Below are positions 16,942-24,659 of a DNA stretch of 64,000 bases, one piece after another. Below the pieces are notes generated by a model, which saw only the letters and a program-made list of their open reading frames with translations, did no database searches and had not been told where the DNA came from. The stretch is taken from assembly GCF_004963255.1 (NCBI RefSeq), contig NZ_SUGA01000029.1, positions 1 through 64,000 of the forward strand. Direction: 5' to 3'. The position numbers were made by a program, and so were the translations under genes. The stretch's first letter is position 1, and every line of letters starts with the position of its first letter. The stretch is from Mesorhizobium sp. Lineage in GTDB: Bacteria > Pseudomonadota > Alphaproteobacteria > Rhizobiales > Rhizobiaceae.

Positions 16942-17277
16942 ATGCCACATGCTGGCCGTTTGCCTAGTTCGGAAGCCCTCGAGAGGCGTTGCTCGTCTTG
17001 GTATGGCGTCGCCCCTTTTTCCGATCCATCGGCCACGGAGCTAGAATGGTGTCTAGCTGTTGCCGCCTACTTGGTCATCCGGCATGGAGATGCCTATATA
17101 CCGACCTTCGAAAGGCTGGAATACGAGGTCGAACAAATGCGGCGGAAGCTCGGAAATCGCGAGCGAGCGCAGCGCGTGCTGGCCACGCTCAACCTAAATG
17201 GCTCGGACAGCTGGAGCCGTGAGGTTGGTTCTCAAGGCCTGGATGGCGCCGCAATCACATTCGCCCGGGCGGGGTAA
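16942..17277 (+). CDS. Hypothetical protein, 111 residues
   Basis: Function not recognised. The central part (about residues 27-80) looks like a real folded domain: AVAAYLVIRHGDAYIPTFER is followed by the helix EYEVEQMRRKLGNRERAQRVL, a pattern I associate with small uncharacterised rhizobial proteins. Its end overlaps the 3' end of the convergent integrase gene by 23 bases. Location beside the integrase suggests island cargo. Confidence 0.5.
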   Translation: MPHAGRLPSSEALERRCSSWYGVAPFSDPSATELEWCLAVAAYLVIRHGDAYIPTFERLEYEVEQMRRKLGNRERAQRVLATLNLNGSDSWSREVGSQGLDGAAITFARAG

Positions 17278-18577
17278 AAGCGATTTTTTGGAGCCACTCG
17301 CGCTTTTGCGCTAACGAAGGTCCCGCGCCGTATTTGGGCCGGATCCATTTGTGGCCCATCAGAGAAGCAATTACCTTCTCCGGCGCCTCAACTGCCGTCA
17401 GCCGGTCCTCGAAAGTGTGTCGCAGGCTATAAAGACTATGCTCGGAAGTCGGCAGAAGTTCCTTGCTGGCGAGCACCTTGTTGACGAGCGCTGAAAGTGA
17501 CGCGGCCTTGTCGCGATAACGAGGAAAGCCGTCCGGATGGAGCTTGATGGCTGCAAGTGCGCCGCCAACCAAGGGAATGTCACGGGCTGAATGACCGGTC
17601 TTCAAGCGACGGCCATTGGGGCGCACCCGCACATGCGGGATTTCTCGATCGAGGTGGATTGTTTCGGTGGTGAGGTTTGCCGCTTCAGAAAGCCTGAGCC
17701 CGGTATCGGCAATCACATAGATTAGATGGCGGGCTTCGTCATTGAGTCCGTCGAGCGCGCCTTCAGCGAGTATCTTCTCCTGAATGAACTCCGCTGTGAA
17801 CGCAGCGCGTTGCCCGGGGACGGCGCCGGAAAGACGCAGGTTTCGAAAAACCGGCTCCAGCTTGAGCTGGTGAGTCAGATCGACGACGCGCAGCATTTTC
17901 GAAACATGGCCGATGTCCTTGTTGGCCGTACCGATATCAAGTCCATCCTCAACGATCCGCTTTTGCCACCACTCGCGGAACGCGATTGCGTCGTCCCGAG
18001 TGAGGCTTGCGATCTCCTTGTCGCCAATGACTCCAACCAGATTGGCAACTGCGCGCTTTTTGGGGTTACGCCATTTCTTGATTTGGTTGGGCGACATGGT
18101 CAGCAAGTTCTGTTGCTCGATCGTCTCGAATTCCTTGATAAGACCGCTCAGGCGGACCGCTGGCCGCTTCTCCCCACCCATGACGGCCGAGACGTCCTGC
18201 GCGTCCTCGATCGATTTTTTGTCGAGGAGCAGCTTGATACGGGCCATGAGTTCGTCGAGCGGCCCCGCTGCTAGTTCCTCGTTAGTGCGATAGGCCAATC
18301 CAAATGACCGCGCGCGCTTCCTCGCGGCTTCGAAACGCAGCCCCGCCTCGGCGGATTGGCCTTCCCGCAGTCTACGCCAATACGCCTCCAGCCCCGCGCC
18401 GAGGCTTTGCACTGCATCTCGCGCCCGTACACCGCGGGGATCGTCAGCCACGGCGACGCCCGTGGAAATGCGTACTAGGCAGCGGCGATCAAACGCCGCG
18501 AATTCCTTCGGCACCCTGCGGACGAGATACCAGATGCCTTCACGTTTATGCGGCTTTGGCGCTGCGGAACGTCGCAT
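17255..18577 (-). CDS. Tyrosine-type site-specific integrase
   Basis: Phage-type recombinase, 440 residues, expected to integrate and excise the adjacent element at the tRNA-Ser gene. The N-terminal arm region (KREGIWYLVRRVPKEF) resembles the DUF6538 integrase subfamily, followed by a SAM-like core-binding domain (about 140-245). Catalytic residues are visible: Arg295 (DTGLRLSEAANL), Lys326, Arg386 in YSLRHTF, His409 (LMGHK) and Tyr416 (PKYG). The first position of the usual H-x-x-R box is Tyr383, as in some members of this subfamily. The gene starts 115 bases from the tRNA 3' end and reads away from it. Two TGTTACACAG repeats lie just upstream of its start. Confidence 0.9.
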   Translation of the reverse strand: MRRSAAPKPHKREGIWYLVRRVPKEFAAFDRRCLVRISTGVAVADDPRGVRARDAVQSLGAGLEAYWRRLREGQSAEAGLRFEAARKRARSFGLAYRTNEELAAGPLDELMARIKLLLDKKSIEDAQDVSAVMGGEKRPAVRLSGLIKEFETIEQQNLLTMSPNQIKKWRNPKKRAVANLVGVIGDKEIASLTRDDAIAFREWWQKRIVEDGLDIGTANKDIGHVSKMLRVVDLTHQLKLEPVFRNLRLSGAVPGQRAAFTAEFIQEKILAEGALDGLNDEARHLIYVIADTGLRLSEAANLTTETIHLDREIPHVRVRPNGRRLKTGHSARDIPLVGGALAAIKLHPDGFPRYRDKAASLSALVNKVLASKELLPTSEHSLYSLRHTFEDRLTAVEAPEKVIASLMGHKWIRPKYGAGPSLAQKREWLQKIAFTPPGRM

Positions 18578-18590
18578 TATCTTTCTCTAA

Positions 18591-18613
18591 TGTTACACAG
18601 TTTGTTACACAGT
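18591..18613. repeat. Paired 10-bp direct repeats upstream of the integrase
   Basis: TGTTACACAG occurs at 18591-18600 and 18604-18613, 13 bases apart start to start, between the integrase start and the tRNA-Ser gene. They may be arm-type integrase sites or an operator for the integrase promoter. This is inferred from position only. Confidence 0.5.
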
Positions 18614-18691
18614 CTAAGATATGTTTCGCTTCGTGCTGGTCAAGCGCAACAAGGAAGCTTTTGAAAGGAAAGGATTTTTATGGAAGCTAAA

Positions 18692-18781
18692 TGGCGGAGA
18701 GGGAGGGATTCGAACCCCCGATACCCTTGCGAGTATGCCGCATTTCGAGTGCGGTGCATTCGACCACTCTGCCACCTCTCC
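18692..18781 (-). tRNA. tRNA-Ser (anticodon CGA)
   Basis: A 90-base class II tRNA including encoded CCA. The acceptor stem is GGAGAGG paired with CCTCTCC, with discriminator G. The anticodon stem CCGCA/TGCGG holds the loop CTCGAAA, giving anticodon CGA. There is a long variable arm and the T-loop TTCGAAT. The 3' end faces the integrase gene, the classical attachment-site arrangement. Confidence 0.95.
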
Positions 18782-19109
18782 GCGAGGTCATGGTCGGCCG
18801 TTGGCGGCGCGGCGCACTAGATAACGGCTGACCGCTGGAGTTACAAGGCCCTATTCGAGCGAATTCCATGTTCCGCGAAAAGCAGCGGCGACGGCACACC
18901 CGCCTGCTTTGCCGGCGGCATGGTTCGGCTTGTCGTCCGGGGCAGGCCCGTTTGCCTTGACTCCAACGCAACCTTCGGTTAGGGACAGCCCGCATTCGGC
19001 GTGGAGGCTCTTCCGCGCCGCTTGTTTTTTGAACCCGCAGACTGACAAAAAGACGGCCGAACCGCCCGAGGCGGTTCATCGAGGCCGACCGAACAGCGAA
19101 AGGCAAAAA
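18782..19109 (+). other. Leader region upstream of rplU
   Basis: About 330 bases without a gene. A possible promoter-like TTGACT lies near 18957, with a poor -10 match 17 bases later. Near the gene is a palindromic hairpin, GAACCGCC-CGA-GGCGGTTC (19059-19077), ending about 32 bases before the rplU start. It may be a structured ribosomal-protein leader. Confidence 0.4.
19059..19077 (+). promoter_or_regulatory. Hairpin in the rplU 5' leader
   Basis: An 8-bp perfect stem (GAACCGCC and GGCGGTTC) with a 3-base loop, flanked by GGCC on both sides that can extend the pairing. It lies 32 bases before the rplU ATG. A role in autogenous or translational control is inferred only from location. Confidence 0.45.
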
Positions 19110-19805
19110 ATGTTCGCAGTCATCAAAACGGGCGGCAAGCAGTATCGCGTCGCCGCCAACGATCTCCTGAAGATCGAGAAGCTCGAAGCCAAGGTCGGCG
19201 ATATCGTCGAGATCGGCAATGTGCTCGCGCATGGCGAGGGCGAGAATGTCACCTTCGGCGCGCCGTTCGTCGATGGCGCACTGGTCACGGCGGAAGTCGT
19301 CGAGCAGGGCAAGAACCGCACCGTCATCGCTTTCAAGAAGCGCCGCCGCCAGAATTCGCGCCGCAAGATCGGCCATCGCCAGCTTCTGACCACAGTGCGG
19401 ATCGCCGAGATCCTGCTGGGTGGCGCCAAGCCGTCGAAGAAGGCTGCCGCGAAGCCGGAAGCCAAGGCAGAGGCGAAGGCTGAAGTCGCCGCCGAGGCGA
19501 AGGCCGAGGCCGCCCCGAAGGAGCCGAAGGCCAAGAAGGAAACCAAGGCTGAGGCCGCTGCCGGCGAAGAGGCCAAGGCCGCGCCGCTGTTCAAGGCGCC
19601 GAAAGGCGAGCCGGACGACCTGACCGTGATCAAGGGCATCGGCCCGGTCGCGGCGAAGGACCTCGCCGAGCAGGGCATCATCACCTTCGCGCAGCTCGCC
19701 AAGCTCACCGACAAGGATGTCGCCAAGATCGACGAGCATATGCCGTTCAGCGCCGACCAGATCAAGGACTGGCGCGAGCAGGCCAAGGAACTGGCGAAGA
19801 AGTAA
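19110..19805 (+). CDS. rplU: 50S ribosomal protein L21 with C-terminal helix-hairpin-helix extension
   Basis: Structural protein of the large ribosomal subunit. Residues 1-103 are L21, including the conserved FKKRRRQNSRRKIGHRQ segment. Residues 105-165 are a low-complexity Ala/Lys/Glu linker. Residues about 168-215 form a helix-hairpin-helix-like domain (DDLTVIKGIGPVAAKDLAEQ). Bacterial L21 is usually about 103 residues; this protein has 231. The extension is a feature I associate with Rhizobiales. The ATG at 19110 follows AAAGGC. It is co-oriented with rpmA, 99 bases downstream, as in most bacteria. Confidence 0.95.
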   Translation: MFAVIKTGGKQYRVAANDLLKIEKLEAKVGDIVEIGNVLAHGEGENVTFGAPFVDGALVTAEVVEQGKNRTVIAFKKRRRQNSRRKIGHRQLLTTVRIAEILLGGAKPSKKAAAKPEAKAEAKAEVAAEAKAEAAPKEPKAKKETKAEAAAGEEAKAAPLFKAPKGEPDDLTVIKGIGPVAAKDLAEQGIITFAQLAKLTDKDVAKIDEHMPFSADQIKDWREQAKELAKK

Positions 19806-19904
19806 TTTTCCCGGCGACGATCGTCGCCGGTACGGACTTGAAACGGAACGCGAACGCGTTCATAAGACCATTCAAGCGCCTCAGGGCGCATCGGAGTTAG
19901 TCAA

Positions 19905-20174
19905 ATGGCACACAAGAAAGCTGGCGGTTCGTCGCGCAATGGTCGCGATTCGCACTCCAAGCGTCTGGGCGTGAAGAAGTTCGGCGGCGAAGCCGTCGTC
20001 GCCGGCAACATCATCATTCGTCAGCGCGGCACGCAATGGCATCCGGGCACCAATGTTGGCATGGGCACGGACCACACCCTTTTTGCGCTCGAAGCCGGCG
20101 CAGTCACCTTCAACAAGAAAGCCAACGGCCGAACCTACGTATCGGTGAACCCGATTACCAAAGCAGCGGAGTAG
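19905..20174 (+). CDS. rpmA: 50S ribosomal protein L27
   Basis: Large-subunit protein whose N-terminus reaches the peptidyl-transferase centre. The 89-residue sequence begins AHKKAGGSSRNGRDS and contains KFGGEAVVAGNIIIRQRGT, both characteristic of L27. It follows rplU and is followed by a hairpin-plus-T-run terminator. Confidence 0.97.
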   Translation: MAHKKAGGSSRNGRDSHSKRLGVKKFGGEAVVAGNIIIRQRGTQWHPGTNVGMGTDHTLFALEAGAVTFNKKANGRTYVSVNPITKAAE

Positions 20175-20242
20175 CCGGTTCCGCACCATAACACCGGCGC
20201 CCATCTCGGGAACCGGTGTCTGGCCAGGCCAGGAAAAGGATC

Positions 20243-20280
20243 AGGAGAGATGGGCTCGCCCTCTCTCCTTTTCATTTTTT
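20243..20280 (+). terminator. Rho-independent terminator after rpmA
   Basis: The stem AGGAGAGA pairs with TCTCTCCT, with a nested GGGC/GCCC stem, and is followed by TTTTCATTTTTT. It lies about 70 bases after the rpmA stop and ends the rplU-rpmA transcript. Confidence 0.8.
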
Positions 20281-20299
20281 CTTGCCCTGGAGGACTAAA

Positions 20300-20887
20300 A
20301 TGGTTGCCGAAGCGGAAGACACCGAAGACGAAAGTTACGCGATCGATTGCCCGGCGCTGGCCACCGAGCGGCTGGTCATGCGTGCCCCGCGCGAAAACGA
20401 TCTCCAGCAACTCGTCACGCTTGCCGACAACCGACATGTCGCCGAAATGCTGGCCCGCATGCCGCACCCCTATGGCGAGGCCGAGGGCCGCACCTTCCTT
20501 GCCATGGCGGCGTCGCGGCGCGCCGGCATCGTCTATGCGCTGACGCTCAGGGACAGCGACACTTTCGTCGGCTGCGCCGGGCTGAACACGACCGATCGCG
20601 GCCTGGAGCTCGGCTACTGGATCGGCGAGCCCTATTGGAAGCGCGGCTACGCCACCGAGGCCGCGCACGCGCTTGTCGACCTCGCCTTCCAGCGGACCTC
20701 GATCCAGGTGCTGCATGCCTCGACCAGGGTGATCAATCCGGCCTCGCGCCGGGTCATCCACAAATGCGGCTTCCAGTATGCCGGCCAGGGCATGCTGAAC
20801 TCAATCGTCGCCGGCCAGGTTCCTGTCGAGCGCTATCGCTTGGATCGCAAGACGTGGAACAGTCTTCGCAACTGGATCCACTATTGA
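20300..20887 (+). CDS. GNAT family N-acetyltransferase (RimJ/RimL-like)
   Basis: Acetyl-CoA-dependent acetyltransferase of 195 residues. The typical opening ATERLVMRAPRENDL of RimJ/RimL-like proteins is followed by LGYWIGEPYWKRGYATEAAHAL, the acetyl-CoA binding motif A, and by NPASRRVIHKCGF. The substrate is unknown. The ATG at 20300 is preceded by GGAGG; the frame is open further upstream through the rpmA terminator. It lies 3 bases before a second GNAT gene, so the two are probably co-transcribed. Confidence 0.85.
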   Translation: MVAEAEDTEDESYAIDCPALATERLVMRAPRENDLQQLVTLADNRHVAEMLARMPHPYGEAEGRTFLAMAASRRAGIVYALTLRDSDTFVGCAGLNTTDRGLELGYWIGEPYWKRGYATEAAHALVDLAFQRTSIQVLHASTRVINPASRRVIHKCGFQYAGQGMLNSIVAGQVPVERYRLDRKTWNSLRNWIHY

Positions 20888-20890
20888 TGG

Positions 20891-21436
20891 ATGACGCCGG
20901 TCAAGCCAATGGTCGATGACAGCAACGACATTGAAACGATCGCGCCGATAGCGCCGGGTCACATCGAAAGCTTTCATCGCGCTCTCGATCTTGTTGCGCG
21001 TGAGCGGAAGTACCTGTCGTTCCTCGAAGCGCCGCCACTCGATCAAACCCGGCGCTTCGTGTTGGACCGTATCGCGGCGGGCGATCCTGGCTTCGTTGCC
21101 GTCGTTCGCGGCGAGGTCGTCGGCTGGTGCGATATCTCACGCCTTGAACGACCCATCCATGCCCATCGCGGCACGCTCGGAATGGGGATCGTTGCCGCCC
21201 ATCGCGGGCGTGGGCTTGGACTGCGGCTTATCAATGCGACCTTGGCACAGGCACGCAAGGTCGGCTTTGTCCGGGTCGAGCTGTGCGTGCATGCCGACAA
21301 TCCTCGCGCCATCGCTCTTTACGACAAGGTCGGGTTTGTCAGGGAGGGCGTTCAGCGCGACGCCATTTGTATCGACGGACAATACGGCGATACTATCATG
21401 ATGGCGATCGTCGAACGCGAAAACGCAGCCGGATAA
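20891..21436 (+). CDS. GNAT family N-acetyltransferase
   Basis: A 181-residue acetyltransferase with a clear motif A (GMGIVAAHRGRGLGLRLINATL) and the C-terminal ADNPRAIALYDKVGFVREG signature. Substrate unknown. It starts 3 bases after the preceding GNAT stop; an alternative ATG 18 bases later is possible. It is convergent with the endonuclease/exonuclease/phosphatase gene, 7 bases away. Confidence 0.85.
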   Translation: MTPVKPMVDDSNDIETIAPIAPGHIESFHRALDLVARERKYLSFLEAPPLDQTRRFVLDRIAAGDPGFVAVVRGEVVGWCDISRLERPIHAHRGTLGMGIVAAHRGRGLGLRLINATLAQARKVGFVRVELCVHADNPRAIALYDKVGFVREGVQRDAICIDGQYGDTIMMAIVERENAAG

Positions 21437-21443
21437 GGAGCCG

Positions 21444-22307
21444 TCAGCCCAGTTCGGCCCAGAGCGGGAGGTGGTCGGAACCGACGGCGTCCCGGTCGGA
21501 CCAGAGGCGTTTCAGCGATCTGGCGAGCGAGGCGCTGGTGAAGATGTAGTCGATGCACTTGTGGCGGCTCTTGTCATCGGGCCGCTCAGGATCCACCCAG
21601 GTGACGAGGTCGGCGACCGCCAGACGCTGGGCGACGTCGACGGCGAGATCGGCGGTCAGCGGCATGCCGAATTCATGATCCGGCCGGCCGGCAAGCTCGA
21701 CATATTCGGGCGAGCCCGGCAGCATGTTGAAGTCGCCCATGACGATGAAGGCTTCCGGATAGGGCAGGTCCGGCAGGCCGATCTCGGGAATGCCCGACAG
21801 GCCGCCGCCTTCCAGCGCATAGTTGAGGAGGCGCTGGCGCAGGAAACGGATCTGGCCCTGGCGCTCGACCGGGCTGCGATGGTCGAGATGGGTGGAATAG
21901 AAGCGGATGAAGCCAAGCGGCGTCTCGATCAGCGCCTCCAGCGCGCCGCGCTGGAAGTTCATGGTCTCGAGGCTGCGGCTTCGCGGAAGAAGGAGATTGC
22001 GCGACAGATGAATAGGCGTCGTCGACAGCACCATGTTGCCGAGCTGGAAGGAGGTCGAGATGGCGCGGCCGTTCTCCAGCCGCGAGCCGATATTGACCTC
22101 GAAATTGCTGCCATAGGCGGCAAAATAATCGGGCAGCGCCTCGCTGATCTCGGCCACCATGTCGCGACCGCCGTTGCGCGGGTTGTTGCGGGTCACTTCC
22201 TGCAGCGCGATGACATCGGCGCCGCGCACCGCGTCGGCGATGCGGCCGAGATCGTATTTGCCGTCGAGGCCGATGCCGTATTGGATGTTATAGGAAACGA
22301 TCTTCAT
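21444..22307 (-). CDS. Endonuclease/exonuclease/phosphatase family protein
   Basis: Metal-dependent phosphoesterase fold (DNase I-like), 287 residues. Motifs in order are MKIVSYNIQYG, ALQEVTRNN (metal-binding Glu), STHLDHRS (catalytic His), VMGDFNMLPGSPEY (Asp-x-Asn) and the terminal GSDHLPLWAEL. The substrate cannot be told and may be a nucleic acid or a phospholipid. The start is the ATG at 22307 with GGAGG upstream; a longer frame adds 6 residues. No signal peptide is evident. Confidence 0.88.
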   Translation of the reverse strand: MKIVSYNIQYGIGLDGKYDLGRIADAVRGADVIALQEVTRNNPRNGGRDMVAEISEALPDYFAAYGSNFEVNIGSRLENGRAISTSFQLGNMVLSTTPIHLSRNLLLPRSRSLETMNFQRGALEALIETPLGFIRFYSTHLDHRSPVERQGQIRFLRQRLLNYALEGGGLSGIPEIGLPDLPYPEAFIVMGDFNMLPGSPEYVELAGRPDHEFGMPLTADLAVDVAQRLAVADLVTWVDPERPDDKSRHKCIDYIFTSASLARSLKRLWSDRDAVGSDHLPLWAELG

Positions 22308-22454
22308 TACGTGCCCCTCCAGCACTTCCGCACAGTGCTACCGCGTCCTTGGTAAAAGGGCACCTGGCGCTTTAGTCACAAATCGGCCTCGCGCTGTGTC
22401 GCTCCTTGGTTTAGAGCAATCCCGCAAGCGCAATAGCAGAAACCTGAAAATCCG

Positions 22455-23486
22455 ATGAAATTCCTCGACCAGGCCAAGGTTTACATCCGTTCCGGCGACG
22501 GCGGTGCCGGTTCGGTGTCGTTCCGGCGCGAGAAATTCATCGAGTTCGGCGGCCCGGATGGCGGCGACGGCGGCCGCGGCGGCGATGTCTGGGCGGAAGC
22601 GGTCGACGGGCTGAACACGCTGATCGACTATCGCTACCAGCAGCATTTCAAGGCCAAGACCGGCATGCACGGCATGGGCCGCAACATGACGGGCGCCAAG
22701 GGCGCCGACATCACGCTTAAAGTGCCGGCCGGCACCCAGATCTTCGCCGAGGACAATGAGACGCTGATCTGCGACCTAACCGTGGTCGGCCAGCGCTTCC
22801 TGCTGGCCAAGGGCGGCAATGGCGGCTTCGGCAACCAGCATTTCAAGACCTCGACCAACCAGGCGCCGCGCCGCGCCAATCCCGGCCTGCCTGGCGAGGA
22901 GCTCAGCATCTGGCTCCGGCTCAAGCTGATCGCCGATGCCGGCCTAGTCGGGCTGCCCAATGCCGGCAAATCGACTTTCCTGGCCGCTGTCACCGCGGCC
23001 AAGCCGAAGATCGCCGACTATCCGTTCACCACGCTCTATCCCGGCCTTGGCGTCGCCCGCATCGACGGCCGCGAGTTCGTGCTGGCCGACATTCCAGGCC
23101 TGATCGAGGGCGCGCATGAGGGCGTCGGCATCGGCGACCGCTTCCTTGGCCATGTCGAGCGCACGCGCGTGCTGCTCCATCTGGTCTCGGCGCAGGAGGA
23201 AAATCCCGGCAAGGCCTACAAGACGGTGCGCGCCGAGCTCGAAGCCTATGGTCATGGGTTGACCGACAAGGTCGAGATCGTCGCGCTTTCCCAGGTCGAT
23301 ATTCTCGACGCGGAGGCCCGCAAGAAGAAGGCGGCCTCGCTGAAGCGCGCCGGCGGCCGCGCGCCGCTGCTTCTGTCGGCCGTCACCGGCGAAGGCGTCG
23401 AGGCCGTGCTGCGGGCCTTGATGGCGGTGGTTGCCGAATCTCGCGATGCCGTGCCGGCTCCCGTCGAGACGCGCTGGCAGCCATAA
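22455..23486 (+). CDS. obgE: GTPase Obg/CgtA
   Basis: Essential GTPase involved in late 50S subunit assembly and stress control. The N-terminal glycine-rich Obg domain (FLDQAKVYIRSGDGGAGSVS) precedes a G domain with GLPNAGKSTF (G1), a switch I region with YPFTT, DIPGLIEGA (G3) and SQVDILD in the NKxD position. At 343 residues it lacks the long C-terminal domain of some homologues. First of an obgE-proB-proA-nadD group; proB starts 2 bases after its stop. Confidence 0.97.
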   Translation: MKFLDQAKVYIRSGDGGAGSVSFRREKFIEFGGPDGGDGGRGGDVWAEAVDGLNTLIDYRYQQHFKAKTGMHGMGRNMTGAKGADITLKVPAGTQIFAEDNETLICDLTVVGQRFLLAKGGNGGFGNQHFKTSTNQAPRRANPGLPGEELSIWLRLKLIADAGLVGLPNAGKSTFLAAVTAAKPKIADYPFTTLYPGLGVARIDGREFVLADIPGLIEGAHEGVGIGDRFLGHVERTRVLLHLVSAQEENPGKAYKTVRAELEAYGHGLTDKVEIVALSQVDILDAEARKKKAASLKRAGGRAPLLLSAVTGEGVEAVLRALMAVVAESRDAVPAPVETRWQP

Positions 23487-23488
23487 CG

Positions 23489-24628
23489 ATGAAGTCGCTC
23501 AAATCCTACAAACGCATCACGGTGAAGATCGGCTCGGCGCTGCTCGTCGACCGAGCGACGGGCTTGAAGCGCGACTGGCTGACCTCGCTTGCCGACGACA
23601 TCGCGGTGCTTGCCAATGCCGGCGCCGAAGTGCTCGTCGTTTCTTCAGGTGCGATCGCGCTCGGCCGCACCATTCTTGGCCTCGGCAAGCGCGCGCTGAA
23701 GCTTGAGGAGAGCCAGGCGGCGGCGGCCGTGGGCCAGATCGCGCTTGCCGGCGCCTGGTCGGACGCGCTCGGCAAGGACGGGCTGAAATCCGGCCAGATC
23801 CTCCTGACGCTTGGCGACACCGAGGAACGCCGCCGCTACCTCAACGCGCGCGCGACGATCTCGACCCTGCTCAAGATGAAGGCGGTGCCGGTCATCAACG
23901 AGAACGACACGGTGGCGACCTCGGAAATCCGCTATGGCGACAATGACCGGCTGGCGGCGCGGGTGGCGACGATGATGGGCGCGGACCTGCTGGTGCTGCT
24001 CTCCGACATTGACGGGCTCTACACGGCGCCGCCGGCCAAGGACCCGGGAGCGAAATTCATCCCGGTGGTCGACCGCATCACGCCCGACATCGAGGCGATG
24101 GCGGGCGCCGCCGCGTCCGAGCTGTCGCGCGGCGGCATGCGGACAAAACTCGACGCCGGCAAGATCGCCAATGCCGCCGGCACGGCGATGATCATCACCT
24201 CGGGCACAAGGCTGTCGCCGCTGATGGCGATCGAGCGCGGCGAGCGCGCGACCTTCTTCAAGCCGAGCGCCAATCCGGTGAAGGGCTACAAGACCTGGAT
24301 CGCCGGTCAGCTCGAGCCGGCCGGCCGGCTCACCGTCGATGCCGGCGCCATCGGGGCTTTGAAGTCCGGAAAGTCGCTGCTGCCGGCCGGGGTAAAACTG
24401 GTCAGCGGCAATTTCTCGCGCGGCGACACGGTGGCGATCCTGTCGCCGGAGGGCCGCGAGATCGCGCGCGGCCTGGTTGCCTATGATGCCGCCGATGCCG
24501 TAAGGATCGCGGGTCTGAAGACGGCCGAGATCGAAAATGTGCTCGGCTACGAGGCGCGTTCGGCGATGATCCATCGCGACGACCTTGTGGTAAGCGTCGC
24601 CGGCGACCACGTATTGGCCGACGACTAA
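23489..24628 (+). CDS. proB: Glutamate 5-kinase
   Basis: First step of proline synthesis: ATP-dependent phosphorylation of glutamate. The amino-acid kinase domain (RITVKIGSALLV, VVSSGAIALG, INENDTVATSEIRYGDND) fills the first 260 residues and a PUA domain the last part (about 285-365). At 379 residues it has normal length. It sits between obgE and proA, so translational coupling with obgE is likely. Confidence 0.97.
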   Translation: MKSLKSYKRITVKIGSALLVDRATGLKRDWLTSLADDIAVLANAGAEVLVVSSGAIALGRTILGLGKRALKLEESQAAAAVGQIALAGAWSDALGKDGLKSGQILLTLGDTEERRRYLNARATISTLLKMKAVPVINENDTVATSEIRYGDNDRLAARVATMMGADLLVLLSDIDGLYTAPPAKDPGAKFIPVVDRITPDIEAMAGAAASELSRGGMRTKLDAGKIANAAGTAMIITSGTRLSPLMAIERGERATFFKPSANPVKGYKTWIAGQLEPAGRLTVDAGAIGALKSGKSLLPAGVKLVSGNFSRGDTVAILSPEGREIARGLVAYDAADAVRIAGLKTAEIENVLGYEARSAMIHRDDLVVSVAGDHVLADD

Positions 24629-24659
24629 GTATTGAACGACGACGGGCGGAGGATGAACC

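Noticed and set aside
1..18691. A second copy of the tRNA-Ser 3' end marking the other island boundary
   Set aside because: I looked for the GGGATTCGAACCCCCG-type sequence to the left and did not find it by eye; the far boundary, if any, is probably outside the window.
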